A stretch of 64,000 nt of DNA, from the NCBI GenBank assembly GCA_014706295.1, contig JACSVZ010000010.1, positions 20,240,501-20,304,500 of the forward strand. Reading direction: 5' to 3'. The position numbers were made by a program, and so were the translations under genes. The notes beneath the pieces were generated by a model, which saw only the letters and a program-made list of their open reading frames with translations, ran no database searches and had not been told where the DNA came from. This stretch comes from Lycocorax pyrrhopterus obiensis (taxonomy: Eukaryota > Chordata > Aves > Passeriformes > Paradisaeidae). Below are positions 24,401 to 33,509 of the stretch, in pieces (position 1 is the first letter of the stretch; each line of letters begins with the position of its first letter).

Positions 24401-27178
24401 TCCTGGCTGGACAGTGCTGTGGTACAGTGGTACCCAAGGCTTTGTGGGGCTGATATCCACACGTGGGTCTGCTAGGGAAGGCTGGGTGAGAAGCACTCTG
24501 ATGCATGGCCTTGGGTGTGTGAGAAACCAACACTTTTCACCCAAACCACCATTTTTCCAGTCGGTGTCAGGCCCCAGGTCTTACCGAAGAAGACAGCCAG
24601 GACAGTTGTGTTCCTTTGGGAGGGCAGCCCCGAGGGTCCCCGTGCCACCGCGTTGCTGAGCTGGCGAGCGTTGGGCACGTGGGGCTCCTGCAGTGCCTGG
24701 TAGACGCCGTCCGCGTAGTTGGCTGGCAGGAGACGCAGCAGCCTGGCCCCTGCAGCACCAAAAAACAAGGAATGGATTCTGTGGTACCCAGTGGGAGGCA
24801 CAGCCACAGTGGGATACACAGATATGTGTGCAGGTCCCAGAAGAGGGTCAGAGGATAGCATAGGTTCTTAGAGTGGCCAAGAACAGGCAAGTTTTGGTGT
24901 CATCACCCAAAGCTTCTTGCAACACTGGTATCAGTCCTCTTAAAACCAGGAGGGATCCTCCATCCTCCATCTTCCTCTCTTCCACTTGTCCTTCTCTTGT
25001 CTATGTGCATCCCTGTTGCCTCCTGGAGGTCTGGGGTGGTGCTCCAGTGGGTAACTGGAGCGATGCTAATGTCCCATGTTTACTGTGCAATCCTACACGT
25101 GTGGTGTTTGCCAGCACCACAGGGAATGGGAGAGGGAACAGCCAGAGAGGCAGCGAGACAAGTGCAAAGATGAGAGAGAAACACCCTGACTTTGCATGCA
25201 CTGCTGGTCCCAAAACTGAAAAGCCCAGAGGCAGGAGGTAATTTCTCACTGGCTTGTCACCAGTGTGGTGGGCTCCATTTGCTGGAGCTCCCCAGAGCTG
25301 GGGGAAATCCTGAATTTCTGCCTTAGTTTGTGGCTTAGTTTCCATATGTCAGTTTCCAAAAGTTAAGGTCTGACCCGTTTGCTCTAGAAGAGGAAAACCT
25401 GATCTGCCAGGGCTGGTTTTCTCTGGCAGGCTTTGGTGTTACTAAAGGGCTGGTGACACACGTCATGTGGGAGAGCCCTTTGGACTCAGAGGAAGCTGAG
25501 CAGCTGCCACTGCACCTTGTGCCACTGTGTCACCAGAGCAGTGGCCAACCTGGGCTGCCAGAAATGAAGATTCAGAAACTTCAGTGTTTTATATAAGATC
25601 CTGTCTGATCTGTCCTGGTCCCTGGCTCAGGGATATCTGGAGTTGAGCCCATGGGCTGGCTGTAGGCATGAGGAAGCGGTTTACCACTGGCAGAGGGAAA
25701 TCCTGAATGCCTCTCCCAGTACCAACCAGTACACGGTATCAACTCTGTGCAGGGCAGAAAATCAATAGGTTCAGCATTCCTGGACCATGAACCCTTCCAC
25801 CTTGTGTTGAATCCTGGTTGAACTGCACATTGATTTTGGCTAAAGATGTTTTTTTGCAGCACTGGGATCCCTGACCATCACAGAAACACCTGCTGGAAAG
25901 AGCTGGGTCCTCCCTGCCTTGGATATTCTGAGTGATCTCACAAAGGCACAGCTTTGCTCTGGGACAGATCCAACACCAGCATGACCTGCAGATTGTGCCT
26001 GGGCAGCAGCTAAAGGTGGCAATGCCCAGACATGGGCTGCCTGGCCCCTCCACACTTCTCTATCAGGGCTCTCAGGTGCTTCTAGGGTCTAGAGGTCTAG
26101 CTTCAGTGGTCTGAGGGCTGTGGGAGGTGGCATTGTCTGCTCACCTGCCTGGTTCAGGCTCAGGTCAGAAAGGTTTCTGTCTCAGCCACAAAGCAAGCCA
26201 GATGCGCAAGGGGCAGCTCACCTCGCCCCATCCCACCATTCCTGTCCCCAGGCCTGGCACTCACCCACGGAGCCATGGCTGTGGTGCAGCAGGTTGTTGT
26301 ACCAGCCATCATAGCGCTGGACCTCCCAGGAGATGCTCTCCTGGGCTCCTGGAAGAGACAGGACCCACTTGATGAGCAGCAAGAAAAAAGCATGAAACAA
26401 GCATCACCACTAGAGAATTATATTTATATTGTGATCTTTTCCCATATTCTTTCTGCAACTTCCCAAATATGCAGTTTTTTAGACAAGTTTTGCAGTCCTT
26501 TTGAGGGACAATAGCTAAAATCAGGAATTTGTGCTTGTGATCCTGATGTCCCTAGATCAATTTGTGGCCACCACCAGTCTAATCCCAAAAGACATTCCTT
26601 TTCTCTTTCTCTCTCACTGGATCAGAAACCTCTCCTTACTTCTGACTCCTGCAATGTCCACATGAGCCAAGGAAAGATCTTGGCTCTGGAGTTGCGCTTT
26701 TTTGTCAGCATCAGCCTTATTTCCTTCGTGTTAATTTTTATTGTTTTTACTTCTACTTTTTACTTTGCTAATACTAGCAAAGAATTCCAGTTCCTGCTTG
26801 CAAGCTGTGTACTCATCTCAGCTGCAGCAGGGCAGTCTCTCAACCTGCACTTGGCTCCAATTTTTTCTTATCTCTTCACAAACTGCATCATAGAATCATA
26901 TAATCATAGAATTTGGGTTGGAAGGCACCATAAACACCTGGTTCCATTCACCCTGCCATGCCATTCACACCTTCCACTAGATCAAGTTGCTCTGATATGA
27001 TGCCCTGTGGGTCAGAGGAAATTCCCTGGAGGGGCATCAGCTACCCAGGATCTCCCCTTGGGTTCCCTTCCCAGAAATCGCACTTACTCCCCAAGGTCCA
27101 TGTCGCCACCAGAACCACAACCAAACTCAGCATCATTGCTGCAGGTTGCATCAGCCACTGGGTCTTTGGAAGCAGCAT
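9496..27178 (-). CDS. DUOX2: Dual oxidase 2 (calcium-activated NADPH oxidase producing H2O2), complete
   Basis: This is a membrane oxidase that passes electrons from cytosolic NADPH through FAD and two haems to O2, releasing H2O2 outside the cell for thyroid hormone synthesis and mucosal defence. I followed 33 coding exons with AG/GT ends and matching phases from ATG (27178-27176) to stop (9498-9496). Together they give 4641 nt, or 1546 aa, against about 1548 in mammals, with no internal stop. The order of parts is: signal peptide (about residues 1-30), peroxidase-homology ectodomain (about 30-590), first membrane segment (about 597-620), two EF-hands (loops 833-844 and 869-880), a six-helix haem-binding ferric-reductase core, FAD motif YHPFT, NADPH motifs GGGIGVTPF and CGPPGM, and the conserved terminus HHYENF. 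Synteny next to SORD and head-to-head with DUOXA2 says DUOX2 rather than DUOX1. Exon coordinates are given in the three block entries. Confidence 0.95.
10520..10580 (-). mobile_element. CR1 3'-end fragment (DUOX2 intron)
   Basis: The sequence 'agaatcacagaatcagattgg' followed by 'gagatcatcaagtccaacc' is the reverse-oriented terminal part of CR1. It sits about 30 bases downstream of exon 30. Confidence 0.7.
12880..13318 (+). mobile_element. CR1-family LINE fragment (DUOX2 intron)
   Basis: It contains 'cataaactgg', 'gggaaaggctgagggaaatgg', 'gcttgttcaggctggaggag' and a 3' end 'cccttccaacctcagtgatcc', all typical of CR1 subfamilies. It lies antisense to DUOX2 between exons 23 and 24. Confidence 0.75.
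14373..18255 (-). other. DUOX2: DUOX2 coding exons 15-22: first membrane helix, intracellular loop and EF-hands
   Basis: Exons: 18142-18255, 17332-17534, 16952-17137, 16302-16527, 15608-15701, 15233-15408, 14915-14984, 14373-14468. Exon 15 finishes the first transmembrane segment ([12 protein letters not shown]) and turns into a basic cytosolic stretch. Exon 18 holds EF-hand 1 with the canonical loop [12 protein letters not shown]. Exon 19 holds EF-hand 2 with the loop [12 protein letters not shown]. All calcium-ligand positions are acidic or polar as expected, which supports calcium control of activity. Exons 21 and 22 are short and diverged ([13 protein letters not shown], then [18 protein letters not shown]). 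This is the least conserved part of the family, and here the assignment rests on splice sites and phase. Confidence 0.9.
17845..18080 (-). mobile_element. CR1 fragment (DUOX2 intron)
   Basis: Reverse-oriented CR1 3' part: 'ggatgattcaggatggaagg', 'ttgcccaacatcctgcccaa', 'agcaggaccagcca'. It ends about 60 bases from coding exon 15. Confidence 0.75.
24058..24168 (+). mobile_element. CR1 3'-end fragment (DUOX2 intron)
   Basis: 'gatcaaggccaggttgaacag', 'ggtcccttccagcccaaac' and 'ttctgggattttatgat' form a short CR1 tail on the plus strand. Confidence 0.8.
26887..27000 (-). mobile_element. CR1 3'-end fragment (DUOX2 intron)
   Basis: 'catagaatcatataatcatag' and 'tttgggttggaaggcacc' are the terminal repeat and tail of CR1 on the minus strand. 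It lies about 90 bases from the DUOX2 start exon. Confidence 0.85.
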
Positions 27179-27179
27179 C

Positions 27180-29860
27180 CTGCAAATGGAGAGGAGAAGG
27201 AGGGAGCTGGAGGTGGGCTGCTCCCTGAGGGTGGAAACATGCACAGACCAAAACCTCAGCTCCTTTTTGTGGTTTCTGCTGCTGGGTAAAACCCCACTGC
27301 TGCCACCATCCATCAGCAGTGTCTCCTGATTTGGGCTGTGGGAAGTTGGCAGGGGTCATGTGAGACCCTGTCACCTTGGGAAAGCTCTGTCAGGATGTGT
27401 CAGCTGACCTGAGAACACCTTCCCGCTGGAGCAGGACCAGTGGCCCTGCCTTGGGGTATCCCACTTACAGACTCACAGCTCATCATCCAGTTGTGCCTGC
27501 TCCATTACAGAAAGCCCTTCATTACAGAAACAGACACATTTCAGCTGGAAATTTTTCTGGCATTGACCCATCCAGCTGTGAATATGATGGAAAAGCCTCA
27601 GCACACGGTCAGACATCCCAAAGTATGCAAGTACCGCTGACAAGGCAACTTGATCCCCTCTGAGCTAACCTGATTGCCATCCCTCCTGACCAGCCTTTCT
27701 CATGATGCTTTACCACCTCCCTTTCCACAAAAGCCCTGGATCCAGAGCAGATTTCATCACTGGGAGCTGAACCTTTAAAATCCCAGGCAACACCTGGCAG
27801 AAGAGAGGGATTCCGAACCCTGAACTGTGAAGTGATTTAGAGTCACAAATGTGACAATGCCATGCACAGAAATGCCAAACCTGGATTTAACTCCAAGATG
27901 GGGTTTTCAACTAAATATGGCTCTTTGTCCGTGTCTCAGTGTGTATCCAAAGATCAGCACTATTTCAGAAGAGCTGTGCTGCCAAGAGCTGCAGCAACGC
28001 ACAGGTTTCAGCTTTTCCTACACCACTCTGTCACATCCAAAGTGATTATTTTAATTTTTTTTTCATTATTTTAATTATAACTTAAAGAAAATCTGTGTTT
28101 GGAAAGACTTACACATTACCAGAAACTCTGTAGGTTTTATTTTGGATTTACTGAGAATTGCAGTGGAGATGTTTCACCTATATCTCCCAGTGGTGCAAAC
28201 TGCAAAACGTGAGTTCATGTCCCACCGTCTGCTTGGAAAACAAAGTGGTCTGAGACTTAAATATTATCGTTTGCACTCACATTAATTACATTCATCAATT
28301 TAAACACTCATCACTAGGCTGTGAGCAGAGCACGTAAGCCGTGGTCAGTCCTTCTGCCAGAGATCCCTGTACTTTTGGTCTTTTACATTAGAAAATAAGT
28401 TGTGTCTGAAGAAGTGACATTTCCACACTCCTTCACCATCACAACAGCTCTTCCACCCCACATCCTTTCCATCCCACAGCCCTGTGCTTAGCGTGGTCTG
28501 GTGGATGTGAGATTTGCGTTGTGCAGCTGGTGGGAACTAGAGGCTCCGTGAGCCCCATCCCGTACAAAGAACATGAAAGTTTGGCTTCTGGTGACACATA
28601 GAGATGTCTGTGACCTCTGGCAGGAGTGGCAGAGCCCTGTCACCATCATCACATGGGACTCTCCTGCCTGAAAGCTCTCCCCGCTGAAACAGCCCCTTCC
28701 CTGAGCGTCAGCAGCAGTTGTGGTTGACTTGTGTGCAGAGGTCCACGTGGCCTCCTGTGCCATGGGAAGGGAGACCCCAGAGACACAGCTGACTCAAAAT
28801 GGACAGAGTTGCAACCCCCATGCAGAGGGAGGTCTGAAGGTGCCACAGAAGTGGCTCAGGAGACATGGAACAAAGCCAAGGCTCAAAGCACATCGCCACA
28901 GCCACAGCACAGATTCTCTCCCCCTTCCCCTGGGTCTTCTCATAGAGTTCAAGCAGAACAAGTGTTTTAAAATTCCTTCTGTCACTGAGCACACCTCCCT
29001 TTTCCTCAGGTATGGGAATTGCTCTTGTCCCAAGCTGTGAGATGAGATGCCAGTTCTCACGGACCCTTTATGTCTCCGTGCCTCAGAAATTAAAATTCAC
29101 TTATTGCCTTATCAATCCAAGACTCTGAATGTTTTCCAGTCTGGATCATGGCCAATGTGATACAGTAACAGTGGTGATCTTGCAGACTGACCTTGGAAGC
29201 CCACAGCGCAGCTTGCTGAGGGAAAGCTTGCCAAGTGTGGTTTATTTCCACAGCCTTGTCAAGTTTTCCAGGAATATTGCAATAATGGGCCATCCAGACT
29301 CTTCCACAGATTCCCTGTGCCACCTTTGGAAACTCATTCCCTCCCTCTGCATATAGTGAAATAAAGCTTGTCAGCCTTGTTTTCTCCCATCGGAGAGGAT
29401 CCCTGTACCCTGTCAAAGCCTGAAGTTTCACACCCCTCCAAAAACTGTGTCAGATAGTGCAAACACACAGCTTCCCACAGAGCAAGGATCTCTTGTTCCA
29501 CCTGATCCCAGCAGATTTGGCTCCCCTAAAGTTAGGGCTTCAGCCTCCAAAAGTCTCCTGGGCTCTCCCCAGGGCCATAGGTCACCTGGGATTGTGGAAA
29601 ACACCATCATCCTGAGAGAGCATCAGCCCCACGGCAGAACCTAAGTGTGGTTACACAGAGGACAGCAGATCCAAGGCATTCCAGAAGCCTGGAGCCTGAT
29701 CCCTATGGTCCTTGTGAGTGCCAGATAATTTCTATCTCTTCCCAGTGCTGGTGGGACACAACTGGGGGCTGCCACCTTCCCCCGCCCACCAGTCAGTCTT
29801 AGGATTTCAGAACAGGCTTCAGAACAGGTCTCTCCAGCCTTGGATCCCGGAGTATCCTAG
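27180..29860 (-). other. DUOX2 first intron: no gene seen
   Basis: No convincing coding exon was found on either strand. The sequence is mixed-composition intronic DNA. It becomes GC-rich towards the promoter from about 29.7 kb. Confidence 0.5.
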
Positions 29861-29865
29861 ACATG

Positions 29866-30750
29866 TGCACACTCCACGGACAATGCGCACACAGGGACGA
29901 GTGGTGTCTCCATCTTCCCCCTGGGGCCGGATGCCCCAGTGCCCCAGAGCACAGCAGAGACTCTGTCCCCTGGAGGAACATGAGGGGTCTCTGCCTGTGC
30001 CTGCGGCGTCCTGTCCCCGCGCAGAGACACGCTCTGTCCCGTGCCCGCTCCCTCACCGGCAGGGATGTGCGTGGCTCCGCCGCACCCTGCAGGTGAGCAC
30101 ACGCACGGCCCCGTCTCACCGTCCTCACACATCACCCAGAGCCCTCCGGCCCTCAGGACGGGCAGTGACATGGGGACATGACCCGAGCCCTTCCATCCCC
30201 CGGGCACGGCCCCATCCCAACGTGTCCCCACAGCAGGAGAAAGCGGGAGCAGCACCAGCCCCTGTCCCCTCCAGAAGTGACAGCAGACCCCCCCGCAGGT
30301 AACAGCGTGCATGGCCCTGGCTACCGCGTCCCCGGACGGGGCAGGGGGGTCACGCGAGCTCGCGGTCCCGCAGCTTCCACGCAAATAGGAACACGCGTGG
30401 CCCGATCCCGAGGACCCACCCCACCCATGCAGGCAGGGACACGAGTGGCCTCGGTCCCCCCAGACATCCTTCCAAGTATGGACACGCGTGGCCCTCAAAC
30501 ACACCCCCAACGGGGAACGTGAGTGTCCCTGATCCCTCAGTCTCCCCCCGGCAAGCAAGGACGTGCGTATCCCCAGCCCTCCTATCTCCCTTTTCTCCAC
30601 GCAAGCGGGGACACGCGTGTCCTCCATTCCTTCGAGCCCCTACGCAGACGGCTACACGCGTGTCCCGAGCCCCCTCTTAGGCAGTGACACGCGTGTCCCC
30701 GGGCCCCCGTGAGCGCTGTCCCCCCCCGAGGTGTGACACGCGTGCGGCGG
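29866..30750. repeat. Degenerate GC-rich minisatellite with CACGCGTG core
   Basis: Units of roughly 33-51 bp repeat a core related to GACACGCGTGTCCC. Exact CACGCGTG octamers occur at 30392, 30483, 30612, 30655, 30688 and 30737. Degenerate cores lie between them (30440 CACGAGTG, about 30517, about 30561), and looser ones reach back to about 29.87 kb. At 30610 the core extends to the 14-base perfect palindrome GGACACGCGTGTCC. Spacing from 30392 to 30737 averages about 43 bp. The array abuts the DUOX2/DUOXA2 promoter. Confidence 0.8.
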
Positions 30751-30759
30751 CGGCCTCAC

Positions 30760-30800
30760 CTGCGTGCGGCGCGGCGGGAGTGCGGCGGGGCGGGCGGTGC
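30760..30800 (-). other. Probable non-coding first exon of DUOX2
   Basis: The DUOX2 start exon opens one base before ATG, so an upstream untranslated exon is required. On the minus strand CGCAG|GTGAGG gives a strong donor at 30759/30760 within the CpG-rich promoter. The 5' limit is a guess. Confidence 0.45.
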
Positions 30801-30835
30801 CGCGGGTTACATACGGCCCGCGCCGCCCCGCCGCC

Positions 30836-30841
30836 TATAAG
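30836..30841 (+). promoter_or_regulatory. TATA-like element of DUOXA2
   Basis: TATAAG lies about 25-30 bases before the inferred DUOXA2 start and about 60 bases before the first donor site. It is immediately preceded by GC-rich promoter sequence. Confidence 0.55.
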
Positions 30842-30864
30842 AGCGCGGTGCGGGACGGAGCCGC

Positions 30865-30900
30865 CCGAGCCGCCGCCCGCAGCCGCAGCAGCAGCAGCAG
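30865..30900 (+). other. Probable non-coding first exon of DUOXA2
   Basis: A GC-rich stretch after the TATA-like element ends in GCAGCAGCAG|GTAGGT, giving a donor at 30901. It can splice to the acceptor at 33491-33492 in front of the DUOXA2 ATG. The 5' end is estimated. Confidence 0.5.
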
Positions 30901-31049
30901 GTAGGTGGTGGGTGGTGGGCGGTGGGCGGTGGGACGGACCGGCCTCCCCCGCCGCCCTCCCCGGCCCCTCTCTCTGCGAGCGGCCCCCGGCGCTGCCCGC
31001 CGCGCTCCGGGCGTCCCGGCTCGCAGGGACGGCGAAGGGAGGATGCTTC

Positions 31050-33490
31050 CTATCTGGAGCAAACCCTCGGTTTCTTCTATTCCACCCTGTTACAGGGTCA
31101 GGAAAGTGCAGCGAGGTTGTCCCCTCGCCCCTCCTTCTCCACCTGCGGATTGCAGCTCTGATGATTCAGTTTCCAGGGGACAGGATTTCTCTTTTTCCTA
31201 AGGAAAGTATCACCCTGCAGCCCGAAGCAACTCAGCTAGGATTGCTGCTGGCTCTGCCACCGGGAGTTTTTGGCTGAGCACTTTAAAAAAATCCTTTTAT
31301 CTCGATTCATTCTGGAGCACGGAAATGGAGTTTTTGTAAGGAGAAGCTTCTGGGGTTTGGGCAAACTGTCTGCCTTCTTTGTCTTTCTCTCCTCCAAGTC
31401 CAGAATATTTTAAAACATAAGATAAATTGTCTATTTCTGCTGAATTGCTGACCCTTCCTTGAAGATGTTTCCAGTTTTCCCCCCCTCCATACACTGTGAC
31501 AGAGGGAACCACAGGGGCTCTAAAGTCGCAGCAATGCTTCAGTGTGGAGGATGCTTTCCAAGGTGCAAAAAGTTCCGTTTCTCTTGCCGTGAACTGTAGG
31601 CAAAACTTTTCCACTTGAAAGCTGCAAAAATGCCAAAGAGCTGGTCTTCTGTGAAGGGCAATCAAGGGAGAAAGATGGGCAGGCAGCAAAAGAGTTGTTT
31701 TCCTGGAAATTCTGTATTAAACAAGTCCCAGAAGTTGCAAAGTGTACAGAAATGCAGACATCCCTCGGTGTTGGTTGAAAGTTAAATTTAGATTTAACAA
31801 GGCCGCATTCTCCATGTTATGTTCTGGTTTTTAATTTTTTAAGCTGTGAAGAGTTGCATTTTGGTGAATACAGACTTGAAATTCTTTCCTTGCTTCATTG
31901 TATCTCATAGGAAATTTGGGCAAAGATACCCGGAAACAAGAGGAATTTGAGCCATTAAGATTTAATCTGTCCTAGGTTAAACTGCTCATTTGTTTGTTTT
32001 CTTGCAGCAGCTCTGACTGTTCTGTGGGCACTTTTGCTGGATTTCGGTAGCATCGGGAATCAGCTACAGCTCCTACTTGCCAGGTAATCATAGCACTTGA
32101 GGGCTGCCCTTCTCCGGGTTTGGCTTTCCAGGGAAATAACCCAAAGCTCTTACAGCAAAATAGCCCCAAAGAAGATTTGTAAGAGCACACCACAGCTCTG
32201 TTAGTCTGGAGCAGAGACAAGATAAATTCAGGTCCAGGTCTGTTGTAAAATCCCAGTCTCCATTAAACTCTTTGCTGTTATTACCTGGGTTACTGGACAG
32301 AAAATTATTCTCAAATCAAATATTGCTTTATGTATTGAAAAGCAATTCAGCCATCCAAGCAAACTGTTTTATGATAGCTGTTGTGATCCCCACTCACTTC
32401 TAGGGATTTGGGACCATTTTTTTGTGGCTGAATTGTTCTGGGTTGGATCTTACCTAAAAATATGAGTAATACTGTTCTCGGAAAATGAGAATAAAATCAC
32501 CTGCTCCGTACAGGGACAGAATAAAATGCTGTTTGGTATGAATCAAATCAGCTCTGGCATTGCCTGACTTTGGCAACCTTCCCGGGATGGTTACATGCAG
32601 AGAGGCTATTAAATAAGCAAAACAGGAAGACTAAACATATTATCAGTTTTATTAGAAAAGATCCAACTCAGGTGCAGGAAGAAGGTGTATAATTGCTGGA
32701 ACTGGAGTGTCAAAAGAAGTTCAAAGTCATCTGTGGGAAGGACACGCCTTTTCATCTTGTGTAATTCAGCTTCCTTTAGACTTGAGATGTGCTCCCAGAG
32801 TTTGTATGTTCTTTGGACCCTCATCCTGGGACTAGGGGCTGCTTCTGGCCGCTCCGGACCAAGTGCAGGACCAATCCTTCCTCTTCCTCCTTCACCAGAC
32901 CAGCAGCTCTTGGGGAAAAGCTTCTTGGAAGAAATGGGCAGGAATGGGAGTAGTGGGGTTTGTTCCACTTGGCACTGCTGGCCCTTGGCTGGGAATAATT
33001 TTGCTATTGTGAAATCCATGTTTTCAGTGGTTCCTTGTAATTTTGAAGGAAAACACTTCTGCAGTGGTCACTGGCTTGGGCACTTCCCCTAAGGGTTCAT
33101 CCCAAAGCGGAAAGCCCTGGCTGCTCCTGCTGGAGAGAAAGACCCAGCCCTGTCCGGGCAAGAGCTGCTCAACAGGTTCCTGCTCTGGGGCTGCTCCTCA
33201 CACTGCAGCAGTTCAGGGGCTCGTGGTTCCTTGTGCTGCCACAGTCCCTCGGGCTGCTGGAGCCCTGCCCCAGGCACCTCCTCTTCTCTGCTGAGGGCTT
33301 TTGGGTGGCATGTTCTCTGCTGGGGAGTATTCCACCCGCCTGCTTGCTTGCAGCCTCACATTTCCTTGTCCCTCTGGGGACTCTTTAGGTGAACCTCCCT
33401 CAGCTGGTATTTCCAGAACTGAGCCATCATGGCCTGGAGGCATCTGGGCAGGGCAGTGCAGGGTCCCTGCTGTGACCACTCCTCTCCCAC
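31050..33490 (+). other. DUOXA2 intron 1: otherwise empty
   Basis: No coding exon was found apart from the candidate untranslated exon near 32.0 kb. Open frames here lack homology or splice support. Confidence 0.5.
32008..32083 (+). other. Candidate alternative untranslated exon in DUOXA2 intron 1
   Basis: A strong pyrimidine tract and acceptor (TGTTTTCTTGCAG) precede 76 bases that end CCAG|GTAATC. It could be an optional 5' UTR exon. There is no protein evidence for it, and it may be a chance pairing. Confidence 0.3.
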
Positions 33491-33509
33491 AGGCTTCTGG
33501 AGGTGCAGG

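Larger units (their letters stand above)
18472..27179 (-). other. DUOX2: DUOX2 coding exons 1-14: signal peptide and peroxidase-homology ectodomain
   Basis: Exons in transcription order: 27088-27179, 26265-26348, 24585-24749, 23763-23950, 22538-22739, 21830-21996, 21685-21745, 21467-21563, 21185-21272, 20745-20847, 20286-20449, 19657-19823, 19379-19497, 18472-18609. The start exon begins one base before ATG, so the 5' UTR must come from an upstream exon. The signal peptide ends in a hydrophobic run, [16 protein letters not shown]. Diagnostic ectodomain strings are [78 protein letters not shown] and [19 protein letters not shown]. Exon 14 ends with the start of the first membrane helix ([14 protein letters not shown]). 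The donors of exons 10 (GTCTGT) and 14 (GTTTGT) are weaker than the rest, but both junctions are fixed by frame and homology. Confidence 0.93.
30640..31050. promoter_or_regulatory. CpG-rich bidirectional promoter of DUOX2 (-) and DUOXA2 (+)
   Basis: The block is dense in CpG. It contains a GC-box-like stretch (GGGGCGGGCGG, about 30787-30797) and a TATA-like CTATAAGAGC (TATAA at 30836-30840) facing DUOXA2. On the plus strand a donor GTAGGT at 30901 follows a GCAGCAGCAG tract. On the minus strand a donor GTGAGG begins at 30759. Head-to-head DUOX2/DUOXA2 with a shared promoter is the known vertebrate arrangement. The start sites themselves are inferred, not shown. Confidence 0.7.

Noticed and set aside
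29857..30627. 256-codon open frame on the minus strand
   Set aside because: It lies across the GC-rich minisatellite. Its glycine- and arginine-rich text follows the repeat units, and it has no start context or homology.
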